A stretch of 64,000 bases of DNA from Vishniacozyma victoriae (Eukaryota > Basidiomycota > Tremellomycetes > Tremellales > Bulleribasidiaceae): positions 4,526,001 through 4,590,000 of the forward strand of contig JADPYG010000088.1 of NCBI GenBank assembly GCA_017654735.1, given 5' to 3'. The notes under the pieces were generated by a model, which was not told the DNA's origin, did no database searches, and saw only the letters and a program-made list of their open reading frames with translations. Positions 26,501-37,000 of this stretch are shown here, one piece after another. Each line of letters begins with the position of its first letter. The stretch's first letter is position 1. Both the position numbers and the translations under genes were made by a program.

Positions 26501-27201
26501 TTCAGTCCAGAATCGGTGCTTGATTCGCTTCTTGGTATCTTTGAGTGTCGACTGTTTCTTGATCAGATCCATATGGGTGAGGAGACCGAGGACTTTGGGG
26601 AAACCGTGGGATTGCAGGATGTTCAAGAATTCGAAAGTCTCCTAGTATCGTCAGCGGACAATCTCAAGTGGTGCCATACCATTTCGAACCCGAAACTTCC
26701 GTCAATCATCAAGAGCACCAAGTCGACGACTTTGCCCAAATCGATCATGCTGTTCAAGTCGTTTCCACATTCCACAAAAGTGATTCTTCTAGTCTTCCCA
26801 GATACGACAGTAATCGGTCCCTGAGGCTGATTGAGGTTATGTTTCGTGAACCTCTTGACTAGCGATTTCAGGAGTGTCGACTTTCCGACACCAGGTGGTC
26901 CGACAATCCCGACAACAATAGGCGGTGGCGGTAAAGCACCTTCGTCCATTCCCTTTCCCTTCTGCCCAGTCACCTTCCTCTCCTCTGGATTCCTGTTGAC
27001 GAGGGGAACATGAAGACGCCTCTCATCTTTATCGGCGGTTCTTCGAGCTGCCTTGTCTGCTGATCGAAAAGAGGAGCCAATGAAGGCTTTTGGGTTGTAT
27101 GTTTTACCCCCAGTTCGATCTACACCTTTGACGGCATCCTTCTTCGCGGCCTTGTTACCGGAAGAAGATGTATGATGAGCCTTATGAGGCTTATCGTCCA
27201 T
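23597..27201 (-). CDS. BMS1: Ribosome biogenesis GTPase BMS1
   Basis: Complete gene of about 1,100 aa in roughly seven exons, ATG complementary to 27199-27201 ([10 protein letters not shown]), TAG at 23597-23599. The N-terminal GTPase has the P-loop GPPGVGKST, the G2/G3 region ([14 protein letters not shown]) and a THMD box ([12 protein letters not shown]). An AARP2CN domain follows ([27 protein letters not shown]). The middle is a long acidic Asp/Glu tract (about 25.4-25.9 kb). The C-terminal RIBIOP_C domain includes the blocks [15 protein letters not shown] and [20 protein letters not shown], and the tail is Lys/Arg-rich. Family knowledge: BMS1 acts with Rcl1 in the small-subunit processome, needed for 18S rRNA maturation in the nucleolus. 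It is head to head with the bromodomain gene across 194 bp. Its 3' end has been copied downstream. Confidence 0.96.
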
Positions 27202-27395
27202 AGTGTATGTATTGGGTGTATGGTGTAGAGTGAGCTGCTCAAAATCTCCAGTGCAAGTGGAGGTTAATTTGCTGATGTGTTATATAATCCCCCCCTTTTA
27301 GAATGAAAAAGGTTTGTTCGGTCCATGTGCATTGTTTGCCTCCACTTGTAAAGTCCACTCTGTCTCTACTATATACACCCTGTTCATCTATCTAG

Positions 27396-30011
27396 ATGGC
27401 TCCTATAAAGATCAAACTATCTCTCAGCTCAGCATCAATCCCATCAGCATCGAATACTTCGGCTCAAGACATTTCAAACGCAGGGGAATCGAGTCAAACA
27501 CCAAGGAAAGGAAACAAAGCGCCTCAGCATGCCCGCACTGGTCTGCCGAGCCATCATGCTCAGCTAGCTACGCCTGAAGCCGGTCCATCAAGACTACGTG
27601 GAGACCCTCCAACCTGGACACCCGCTAGCAGAGGGCCCAAATCAGCCGGGTTCCCCAGCACTCCGACCACATCCACCAGCACACCCAGTAAATCACAAAA
27701 ATCTACAAACACCCCATCTTCATCCAAATCCAATTCGAAGTCAAAAGCCAAACCGAAATCAACCAAGAAGACAAAGAGACCAACGGCAATCCCACCCCAT
27801 CTACTCCCCTCGACCCCTTCGACTCCCAAACCATCACCTCCTTTACCCTTCCGCGATACACCGTCCCCAGGTATCTCTGTTGTCAAGCAGGAAGATGTCG
27901 AGACTTATACTATCGGATCACCCTCAGCTGAGCCGGAGCAGATGAACACTCCTGCTGGAGATGGTATGGATGTGGAGGAGAGTGGGACGCCGACAACGGC
28001 TCAGAAACAGAGCGTTAGATGGATGAGGCTCAAGCGACCACTTCGGGAGCATGCTACCAAGATTGTGGCCGACTTGATCAAGCGTGATGAAGTGAGCTGG
28101 TTCATGTTTGTACAGGCATCAGCTGACGAGTAGTATGATCTGTTTGGCGCGCCTGGCAAGTCTCGTCTTCCGTGAGACGAATCCCAGACTGACCTTTTTA
28201 GTGGATCTCGAGGCGTACCCCGACTATTTGGAGATCGTAGGAGGCGAAGACAAGATGATGGATCTCGGTACGATACAAGGCAAGATAGACAATGAGGAAT
28301 ATCGCTCAATTGACGAGTTCCAGGTAATTCAGTCCCAGCAAACAAAGCTAACAAATAGGCGGATCTTGAGATGGTCGCGACCGCCGCCAAGACTTTCAAT
28401 CCAGTCGGAACTATCCCTCACAATGCCGCCATCAAGATGTACAACCAAGGAGTCAAGCAGATTGATCGTATCCGCGACCTTGTCATTACGCCCCATCCGT
28501 CTCGAGCTGGATCAGCAAATAATTGGCGAGATGGATCCGTCATGTCGGGTCGGGGAGCTACTGCGGCTCTGGAAGACGGTCAACCTCGATCTTCGAAAGC
28601 CGATATACCTCCCCCGTCATATATTCCCGAGGAGATGCTAGCCTATCCGCCTAATACCGGCGCGGCCAAGATGGTGGGATGGAATTTGAATGGTGGGAAG
28701 CGGGTATATCTGAAAAAGATCACTCGAGGAAGAGAGAGGTTTACTGGGAAATGGAGATTATGGGATTTGGACGGAACGAGGGATGTAGCCGAGATGGACG
28801 ATCCGGAATTCTACTTTGATGCGGAAAAGACAAGAGCAGGCCTCGCATTCAGAAGTGTCGTCAATTGGAAGGAAACACAATATGAGAAATGGTGGGAATA
28901 TGAAGGGCTCGGAGGATCAAACGGACAACCTCCCTTACCTAATACACCTTTACCTAGACGACCCACCCCTCGAGAAAAGCCATTAACAGCCTACGACTTT
29001 GGTGTATACCCAGATATCGACACTGAAATGGCGACAATCGGTAAAAAAATCAATATTCAAGACGAGACTGCTGTTCTATATACCCATCTGAACGCTCCTC
29101 GAGTCAGGCCTTCACCGCCTGTACCACACAATTTCGTCAATCTCTTCGAGGATGTTCAGAATAGGCAGCCAATCGATTATATGCGAGAGTTTGCAACGGG
29201 TGATGTTACTGGAGAAGCCTACACTCGAAGTATCGACCGATTTATCCAAGGCGCTATCGCCGGAAGAACCAAGTCGGGCCAAATCAAGGCTGATCCCGAC
29301 AGCATGGCGGTCGACATCAAGCCGGATTCGGATAGCATTGGGCTGGAAGAATACGTTCAAGAGAACTACGGCTACGGCATCCTGTCCAAAGACTTTGAAC
29401 AGCGCCCTACGATTAGACGGACCATCAAACAAGCGACCGACACAGGTCTTCAGCTTGCCAAGTCCCCGACAAACGGCTCGAGTGGACTTGCAGCGATGGC
29501 CAGGGCAAGTTTTGCCCGTATCGCTCTTCGACACATGACAAGACATACTAATGCTCTCGATATTGTTCCCCTCATTCGAATTCCTGGCGAATTCACATGG
29601 CAAGGAATAGGTGGAAAGGGAGATATCGATATCGGTTTGAAATGGGTAGCGGAATACCAAGCCAGAGCCCAGAAAGTAATCGAAAAACAAGACGGTAAAC
29701 GAAAACGAGATACCTCACCTCACGATATCGCCAAGAAGCCACGTATCGAGGAAATTTCTTCGACCGCATCATCCCCTCTATCCGCCGCACCTGGTTCGCC
29801 TGTCAAGGAACCACAACCCATGGGACCGACTTCATTTGATAGTGATCTCGACTTGAATGATGGAGAGAATGGAATGAAGAGGATAAGGCTGGAGTTATTG
29901 GCTTTGACCAAGTTTTATCCGTTGGCCGCTTTGCGTAAAATGGATAAGGCTCAAGCTGAGAAGCTGCTTCCGCCAAATGTTCGAGCTTTGATGACGAACG
30001 TCAAGAAATGA
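27396..30011 (+). CDS. BRD7/9-like bromodomain protein
   Basis: About 828 aa in four exons, ATG 27396, TGA ending 30011. The N-terminal 200 residues are Ser/Thr/Pro/Lys-rich and disordered. The bromodomain is built from several exons: REHATKIVADLIKRDE, then the 22-nt micro-exon 28134-28155 (YDLFGAP), then VDLEAYPDYLEIV...MMDLGTIQGKID and, after the 35-nt third intron, ADLEMVATAAKTFNP...YNQGVKQID. The conserved Asn of the acetyl-lysine pocket would correspond to the YNQG/FNP region. The first intron is 28092-28133. The second (28156-28201) starts GCAAGT, a GC-AG intron. The long C-terminal half resembles the region after the bromodomain in BRD7/9 homologues. Family knowledge: such proteins bind acetylated histones, often within SWI/SNF-type complexes. 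Complex membership is inferred. Confidence 0.82.
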
Positions 30012-30503
30012 TGAGTGTTCGTGTTTGTATCTATGCATCAAGATTTGCGTCACATATCACACAAGGTAGCATAGGAATTATCAGACTGATTTCTCGCTGT
30101 TAGGAGCGAAGAATCAATCGAACAATTCGTTCTGAGCATTCCACGGACATAGTCGAACAGATAGTGCTGATACGAGTGACGTAGAAGGAAGTGCTTCCCG
30201 CCGAATGAGAAAGGGTTCCATGGAAATGTTCAACAGCTATGGGTGAATACGGCCTCTGGGAAGCCCGTTTCGCGAGCTGACTGCCAATGCCAATGCATGC
30301 ATTCCCCAGTCCAACATCCCTGCCCTCTGCTGCAGTGCCCTTGTCACCATTGGCAATCAGACCAGTCAGCCCAAGATAGTTGGCAGAGAAGTCGGTGGAG
30401 TGGCTTGGAGTAATCTGGTTATTCCGCCAACTCCGGTTAAAGCATTCGGAAAACCCCTCTCCTCTTATGCCATCCTAGCAGATTATCAGGCACACGTCTA
30501 TTG

Positions 30504-30516
30504 AACCGACTCGGTT
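30504..30516. promoter_or_regulatory. Inverted repeat AACCGA-1-TCGGTT
   Basis: Perfect 6-bp inverted repeat with a 1-bp spacer, about 150 bp before the TATA-like box. It shares its half-site with the element at 30611-30629. It is a candidate site for a dimeric regulator; no factor is assigned. Confidence 0.4.
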
Positions 30517-30610
30517 TTCCATATGGTGACATGGAGACTATGGGCATAGGCCCAGAGGATGGAGACGTGGATGGTACGCTAGCGGGAAGCGATTTGAAAT
30601 ATATGCGTTC

Positions 30611-30629
30611 AAACCGAGTCTTTCGGTTT
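30611..30629. promoter_or_regulatory. Inverted repeat AAACCGA-5-TCGGTTT
   Basis: Perfect 7-bp inverted repeat separated by GTCTT, about 30 bp before the TATA-like box at 30658. The half-site is the same as at 30504-30516 with wider spacing. Everted or inverted CGG half-sites are typical of fungal Zn2Cys6 dimers, so this is a reasonable candidate operator. Confidence 0.4.
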
Positions 30630-31134
30630 CACACGACTTTTTGAACGTTCTGACGGGTATAAATACTTTAGTTCCCCCCGAACTTTTCTCTTTCATACAT
30701 CTACCTTTCTTTGCGTCAACATACTTTCAACTACAGACTTCATACTCATAACATTATCAGAGCTTCGTATATAGTATTAGTACGTTGTAGGCTGTTGCTA
30801 GTCTACATAGTCATACTTCAAATATTGATAGTCGACCCCACCACGGTGGCCAAGTAATACACACACCCTTCATAGTCCCCGTACACACAAGTGACACATT
30901 TAGGTTTCAAAAACTTTTACAAACCAAACACACTTCACTTTGCAGTCTCATACCGCTCATCAACGGTCTGGTCGACCACTTCGTCGTACATACCACCTTA
31001 TACGAAGGAACAATCCCACGCCCAAGTGTTATCTACAGAAGATCTCAGGCACGTTCTTATCAGGAAATCACCCCGCGTCACCCCACATTCCACATTCTAC
31101 ATCATCCACCACTCAACCTCAACCCGACTCAACA

Positions 31135-33074
31135 ATGTCTCACTCTCGTCCTCATTTCAATACAATGAGACCTTCGGGTAGACTCGTAATGGAAGTTGTT
31201 ATCCCTGCTCGTAAGCGTATAAATAACAACGACTCGGACTACGAGCCCGAAATTACCAAAACACCTACTCGACCACTCAAACGGAATCGAAATCGACGCA
31301 TGTCCGACAACGACGATGATGAGGAGTATGCTCCCGGTCCTGGATCCGAAACGTTCTTGGCTAGTCCTCTCAGAGTGACAAGGCGATCTCGAAGAGCACC
31401 AAGTGTTTCATCTTCTCTCGCTGGACCTTCCGGAGACCAGTTGAGGGGTACTACGCCGAGTGAACCAATGTCAATTTCGGGCTCGAGCTCAAGTAGCATC
31501 CAATCCGACAGTCTGCAGTCTTTGACTACCGCTGTCGACTTTCTCACCGACCCTGATGCGATTCTGGTGGAAGCAGGAGATGATTTGAGGATGGTCACCT
31601 CTACTTCACCCGCTCCCGAAGATACGATTTCGAGTGAAGTCAAACCCGCTTTTGAAATCGATCCGGTACATCATGAAGTCGATACGAGTAAGCTCTCGCC
31701 TGAGCCCGAGGAGATGGAGATGGAAGACCCAGGAATAGATTGTGCGATATGTTACGAGTCTATGGGGGATGTATGCAAGAAAGCAGAGGAGGAAGGGAAC
31801 GGAGGAATTGGAGGAGGATTAGCTATATTTGCTTGTGAGCAACCAGCATGCGGAGGTAGTAAGTCGTTCCTTCCCTCATTACAATACATACTCACACAAT
31901 AGTATTCTGTATTGGCTGTATTGTCGAGGCTGCAAACCACAGCATCCGGAATAGAAAACCGGTCGCTTGCCCACTTTGTACACGACGAACCGACGTAGGC
32001 ATTATCCGGGCCCAGGCAATGGCATTCAACCCCGCCGACGCTTCTGATCCCATCATCGATGCTCTCCCTCCTCCACCCCCTCCTCCACCTCGGGCAATCC
32101 CCGCAAATCAACGCCTCCGAGACCAACATGTGAAATGTGTAATCGATTTCCACATAGCATCTCGACCAGGCCAACGATACTTTGTCAACAGTTTCAACGA
32201 ATTCGCTGAATACCTGAAATCCGTCAATCCAGCTGCTGCCGAGGCGAACCCAATTGCTATGCAATGGCTCGCCACCTCCGCATGGGAAGCTTTCTGGTCC
32301 ACATACCAAGGAAAAGCATGGAGGGGATTACCTCGACTTAGGGCCAATTCATTCTTGATGACGGTGATCAAAGGACTCGATATCAAAATGCCAGCAGATA
32401 ACGGAATGACGGACCGACTCGCCGCCGCTCAAGTGTTTGCCCGCGCCGACCCTGTAGTTCGATTCGACCTTCCCCCTCTTCCCGCCGATGAGGACCTTCC
32501 AGAATTTGTCCGAGCAAGATTGAGGCGATTACCCCCAGGAGCAAGAGAAGCAATGGTGGAAGCAAGGCAGCGAGCAAGAGAGGCTAGAGCAGCTCGAATT
32601 GCAGCTCAAGATCCAGATGAAGTACGGGCGAATGAAGCTCTGTTACGACTTCAAGTACCCGCTGTCCCACCTGCCGGATTGGTGGGACCGGAATTCACAC
32701 CTTTGGGAGCTCAACGTCCTGTCTTCATCCACCATCGAGCTGGGTTCGATTTGATGTTGCAAGAACACCGATCGGAAAATGCTAGAAGGGGATGGATGAG
32801 AATGATGTTTGCTCTCACTACCGATCGAGAGGCGGATATCCTGTATGCTAATTTGAGGAGGGCTTATAATTTGGATATGGTGAATCCGGAAGTACCGCCT
32901 ACCGCCGCCGAACTGGAACGGATGCAAATCATGAGGCATGCCTGGGCATTGATCAATGAAGGACGACAAGCCCTCATGGCCGCTCAAGCACATCAACTTC
33001 CGGTCGCAGTGTTCAATCTACCCGAGATCCCGGCTCCACCGGTACCTGCAGTCGACGTCGATGTCGTCGAGTAG
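31135..33074 (+). CDS. RING-type zinc-finger protein
   Basis: 631 aa in two exons (intron 31859-31902, GTAAGT donor), ATG 31135, TAG ending 33074. The N-terminal 200 residues are basic then Ser-rich and disordered. The RING-like domain begins DCAICYESMGD, continues through a Gly-rich insert to FACEQPACGG, and after the intron reads IFCIGCIVEAANHS...ACPLC. The Cys spacing fits a RING, but the usual His after the third Cys is replaced (CGGIFCIGC), and an alternative ligand would be His in AANH. The C-terminal half has a poly-Pro run and Arg/Ala-rich helices (ARQRAREARAARIAAQ) without a known domain. Ubiquitin-ligase activity is inferred. The gene appears lineage-restricted as far as I can judge. 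Confidence 0.72.
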
Positions 33075-33099
33075 AACTGGAAGGATAAGGGAGGATGGG

Positions 33100-33215
33100 A
33101 AAGGGAGGGGTGAATAGGAAAGGGAGGGATGAATAGGATAGGGAGGGATGAATAGGATAGGGAGGGACGAATGGGAGAGGGAGGGGTGAATGTGATGGTG
33201 AGGGGTGAATAGGGG
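33100..33215. repeat. 19-bp minisatellite
   Basis: About six imperfect tandem copies of a purine-rich unit close to AAGGGAGGGATGAATAGGA, starting 26 bp after the stop codon of the RING gene. Copies vary at A/T and G/A positions. It probably lies in the transcribed 3' region. Confidence 0.85.
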
Positions 33216-33482
33216 AGGGAAGCTGGACGGATGAGGGATGTATGGGATCAGACAGTATTTTGAATTAATGGATGTGGAATTGGATCGGATGAGAAAATGT
33301 AGGACTGGAAGTGTATGGGTACTGCGCTGTGACATGTAGGGTAGGTGTAAAATTGGGTGTGGAATCCTGTGATGGTTAATTGTTTCTGTAAATATACATC
33401 AAATAGATGAGGTCCGGTAGAGATCCTGGTGCTTAGCTCGGAAATCCAAAAAGGTTTATAGGGGTCCAATTCCGGGTTACAA

Positions 33483-33632
33483 AATCTCATGGTACTGTAT
33501 ATGTTTTATATAAGGATGTGAAAAAGCTGTAATATCATACAACCTACTCCTTCGCTCTAATAATAGAACCCCTCCTTAGAGTAAGTAGCCCGGAACCTCT
33601 CGCTAACGCTCGCTCGCTTTCCTCTCTTAAAG
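33483..33632 (-). pseudogene. Copy A of the 3' end of the 34.0-37.7 kb gene
   Basis: The plus-strand segment starts with trailer text (AATCTCATGGTA...TATATG, then AAGGATGT) and continues with ACAACCTACTCCTTCGCTCT, the complement of the true gene's IRAKE-stop end at about 34011-34030. It also contains CCCGGAACCTCTCGCTAACG. It keeps strong identity with the functional end but breaks off after CTTTCCTCTCTT and joins directly to the next copy's trailer. A 4-bp insertion and other changes break the reading frame. Confidence 0.8.
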
Positions 33633-33767
33633 GATGTAAGAAACCTGAAAGACCATCTACCTACTCCTTTGCTCTGAAACTAGACCCCCTTCTTAGAGTT
33701 GCCCGGAACCTCTCGCTCACACTTGGTTTTCTCTCTTTTACGCACTATACACGGTTCTTAACGGAAA
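33633..33767 (-). pseudogene. Copy B of the 3' end of the 34.0-37.7 kb gene
   Basis: Second truncated copy: AAAGGATGTAA trailer text, then CTACTCCTTTGCTCTGAAAC, CCCGGAACCTCTCGCTCACA and TTTTCTCTCTTT, running to CGGTTCTT near 33759. At that point the match to the functional gene (CCGGTTCTTTGCAGCCGC) stops and mitochondrial-like sequence begins. Confidence 0.75.
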
Positions 33768-33774
33768 ATCGCCA

Positions 33775-33892
33775 TTCGCTGTAGTGTACAATGAACACAT
33801 TATTAACGGTGGTCTACAATTGGGACAAGTTATTTCTAAAGTAGTAGATCGAGGTCTTGTCGAATTAGTAGGACCATTCGGATTCAGCAACG
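33775..33892 (+). pseudogene. Nuclear mitochondrial DNA fragment (nad5 C-terminal region)
   Basis: The plus strand reads VVYNEHIINGGLQLGQ followed by VISKVVDRGLVELVGPFGFS without a stop. This is the conserved motif near the C-terminus of fungal mitochondrial NADH dehydrogenase subunit 5, where INGGL-x-LG-x3-SKV-x-DRG-x2-EL-x-GP-x-G is typical. It has no start, no nuclear gene structure and only about 40 codons, so it is a NUMT and not a gene. It sits exactly where copy B breaks off and copy C begins. Confidence 0.8.
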
Positions 33893-34010
33893 TTTCCACC
33901 AGATCCTCGCTTCTTTGCGCCGCAGCTAGATTATGCTCTAGAATAGATACAGCGGTTTATGAATCTCATGGTATATGTTTATAAAGGATGTAAAAGACCG
34001 GCCATATAAT
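33893..34010 (-). pseudogene. Copy C of the 3' end of the 34.0-37.7 kb gene
   Basis: Resumes the match to the functional gene with TTCTTTGCGCCGCAGCTAGA and TATGCTCTAGAATAGATACA, which mirror 34113-34153. It then jumps to AATCTCATGGTATATGTTTA trailer text. The segment from about 33980 to 34010 is the true 3' flank of the functional gene. Confidence 0.7.
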
Positions 34011-34015
34011 ACAAC

Positions 34016-37000
34016 CTACTCCTTCGCTCTAATACTAGACCCCCTCCTTAGAGTAGCCCGGAACCTCTCGCTAACGCTCGGTTTCCTCTCTTCCTCACTA
34101 CTTCCCCGGTTCTTTGCAGCCGCAGCTAGGCTATGCTCTAGAATAGATACAGCATCTTCTCGCGTACTGATTCCACTCTCCATACTACTTCTATCCCTGG
34201 CATCAGGGTCGATAGTGAAACTATATGCGCTCGTTGGACTTCCTGCGTAATTGTCGGATCCGTAACCCAAGGTCGACGTCGTTCTAGTCGACCTGATTGA
34301 TTTGGCGGGCGTCAAGTCCGATTCCGAATCGAGGTGGTCGAGGTGATTGACTACACTGAGAGCGGTTGTAGTTTGAACCTTTGACGAGGTAGGCATGAAT
34401 GCAGAAGATCCCCGGACGGTGTGGGTCGAAGTGGAAGATGCTTTCTTCCGCAACACGTTTTTTCTGTCTGGGGAACGAGGTGGAGGCAGGGGACGGGGAG
34501 CGATGATGGATGATCGAGATGATTTGGTAGGCGAAGACGAATGTAGCGAAGTGCGGGATCGGGATGATGTCAGGGGTAATGGATTGGGAGGAATGCGATC
34601 AGTAAGTTGATGAGGGGGTGATTGGTCGATAGTCTGTAAATCAGAGTGTTGCGGTAGAGGTGATCGTTTCGGTGTGAGACCCTTCATCTTGGCCACGAGA
34701 TTGGAGACTGCCGATGATCGATCGCGATCAAGGGGTTGTAAGCGTGGTTGAAGTACAGGTCGCCTAGAATCGAGCGAATACCGATATGTCGGTGAACTGA
34801 TTTCGCCAAGCGAAGTAGGAGGTCGCATCATATCGTGGCTGGCTCGGACTGGTGAATCATACTGCCCAGGCGAGGATGTACGGGATTGCAACCTACCCAG
34901 ACCAGCTTTATCCGCCTGCCGCAACAACTTGGGTAGGTCGAGCATAATCCTTGTAAATTCCCGAACATTTTGATCGGAAGCTCGATTCGCATCCCGTATA
35001 CAGACATCCAGCTTGACCAACTCCTGACGTGCTTTCTCGATATCATCCAGATCAAGCCTAACACTGGCATCATTGATCAATTGCAGTGCGTCTCGAAGTG
35101 AGGAATTGACATGTTCAGCGGTTCGCGTGGACGAATGAAACGTCTTGGTTAATTCGGGAACGTGCGCCAGAATTTCAGGCCCGAGTTTTAATTCCAGTGC
35201 TCGACATGCTTCGAATAGGAGTCGGCCATGTTCGGTGGCTGGGGCGGCGAAATCGAGACTGGTCGAAGACCTACCTCCCATCGAGGTGCTACTCCTCATC
35301 GGACGAGGTTCAGTAGCGGGTTTAGGTAATTCTCGCAACCTGGACCCTCGACCTATGAGGGGGCTATCACCAGCCATGACCTGATCACGCCTCGCTCGCC
35401 AGCTTTCGATAGGTGCTGTTCTCGGAACCGGTCCGTCGTAAACATCTCGCATGGAAGACATCGAGGTGGAAGGACGAGCATGTCGGGGCGTAGCGTCAAA
35501 TAAGCGAGAATTGGGCCGAGGTCCTCCATGATGAGGATCGCCTAGGACTGAAGCGCTTCGCTCCGCTACCCACTGTTCTCGATGTTGATTACGCTTCTCC
35601 TCCATCCGTTTCAAAACTTCCAGAGGATCTTTTGCTGTAGTGGTAATCGCCTCTCGCCCGTTTCCTCCAGCCAGAGATACCGAGTCACCCGGTCCAAGTG
35701 CGTATCGAGGGGATGATCGTGAAGGAGTGCCATTCGGATGTTGGTTACGATTTCTCTCATTGGCAAGAGCCGATTCGACACTGCCACCTCGTGTTTCATA
35801 TCGATATCGATCGTTGTTGGTGCCCAGTACCGAGTCCGCTCTACGTATAGGATAATTGTCAAGAGGTCTCGAGACTGGTAGTCGGGACTGTGAAATAGCA
35901 GCATCAGGCAGACCTGAGATGGAATCCCGCCAATCCCGAGATTCTCGGGTTGAGTAACCGCTGTGCCCGCCAGCATCTTCTCTGGGCGATTGACGTGATT
36001 CGACATTCCGCTGGGGAAGGTAACGATGTATGGGTGAAGTATGGTTGTTCTGCAGCCGAGACATTGTTGCGTATCTGGAAGGCGAATCCTTTTCGGCGGG
36101 AGAATAATTCGCGGGGCTGCTAGGAGTGAATCGCTGGGATCGAGACGAAGTCAATTCGGTCTTGAGAGATACAGCCGGGGACGTCTGTTTCGAAGGAGGC
36201 GAAAACTAAGAATAAGCTCAAGTCAATGAAATACTAAATACTTACCAGACTGCCATTCCTGAACTCCGCTGGTATAGGTTTCCGCCTTCCTCTAGATCCA
36301 CTTCCTCCGCTATTATCTCTTTCATGCGGGTCATCGGTACCGGCGACACGAGCCATGGTGCCATTCCTACGACCAGATGAATCCGAGCCTCCATTGGGCG
36401 TAAGCACCGAGGCAGACGAGACGGTCGCACTTCGACGCAGGGTTGAAGTAGTGGTGCTGGGAGAATGAGTCGTGCGGCTATATGAATCGTTACGTCGCGT
36501 TGAACCTGAAATGGGAGGGGTTGTCTCGACATGACCTGCAGTTCGAGGGCGCCGGGACGTCGTACGTTTGTTGCCCTCTTCTGTGATCTTCTCTTCGGCA
36601 GCTCGAATGCGGTCGTCCAGCGATGTTCCAACAGGCGAGCGTACCTGTACCACCTCTTCTTCCTCTTCGATTGATAGATCTCTTCTACTACTACTGAGTG
36701 ATTGTCGGGTACTGCTCACCGGTCGCCTTGGATCGACGGGAAGAGACGGCGAGCGTTGATGTGCTTTTCTTGGCGAGACTGATCCGCTGCGGTAAGATTC
36801 GCGCTCGGGAGAGGCAAGATACTCTTGGCGTCCTCCATCTGTGCTGACTCGTCTGGGAGACTGGTATCCGGAATCATACTGATACCCTCGACGGATGGTA
36901 CGTGATCCCTCGCCTGGACTCTCGTGGATGACTTTCTCTCGGGCCGTACTGAGCGCAAGGCCTGATGATGTCGAGCTTGAACGAGATATCGATGGGGAGA

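Larger units (their letters stand above)
30012..31134 (+). promoter_or_regulatory. Long upstream region of the RING gene
   Basis: About 1.1 kb between tandem genes with no conserved exon. A TATA-like TATAAATA lies at 30658-30665, followed by a CT-rich stretch ending near 30700. This suggests a transcription start around 30700 and a leader of more than 400 nt with short upstream ORFs. Two inverted repeats with the same AACCGA half-site sit upstream (30504-30516 and 30611-30629). This is the largest promoter-like gap in the window. Confidence 0.5.
33075..34015. other. Repeat-rich convergent intergenic region
   Basis: 940 bp between the convergent RING gene and the Ser/Arg-rich gene. It holds the minisatellite, a stretch without features (33220-33475), and then nested copies of the neighbouring gene's 3' end interrupted by a mitochondrial-like fragment, each listed separately. 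Confidence 0.6.

Noticed and set aside
30891..31181. Upstream coding extension of the RING gene
   Set aside because: The open frame before 31135 contains no conserved sequence and is AT/CT-rich like a leader; the ATG at 31135 is in good context.
33784..33984. Small plus-strand gene of about 66 codons
   Set aside because: Only the first two thirds resemble a protein (mitochondrial nad5); the rest is antisense to a copied nuclear gene end. It is a junction artefact of a NUMT, not a gene.
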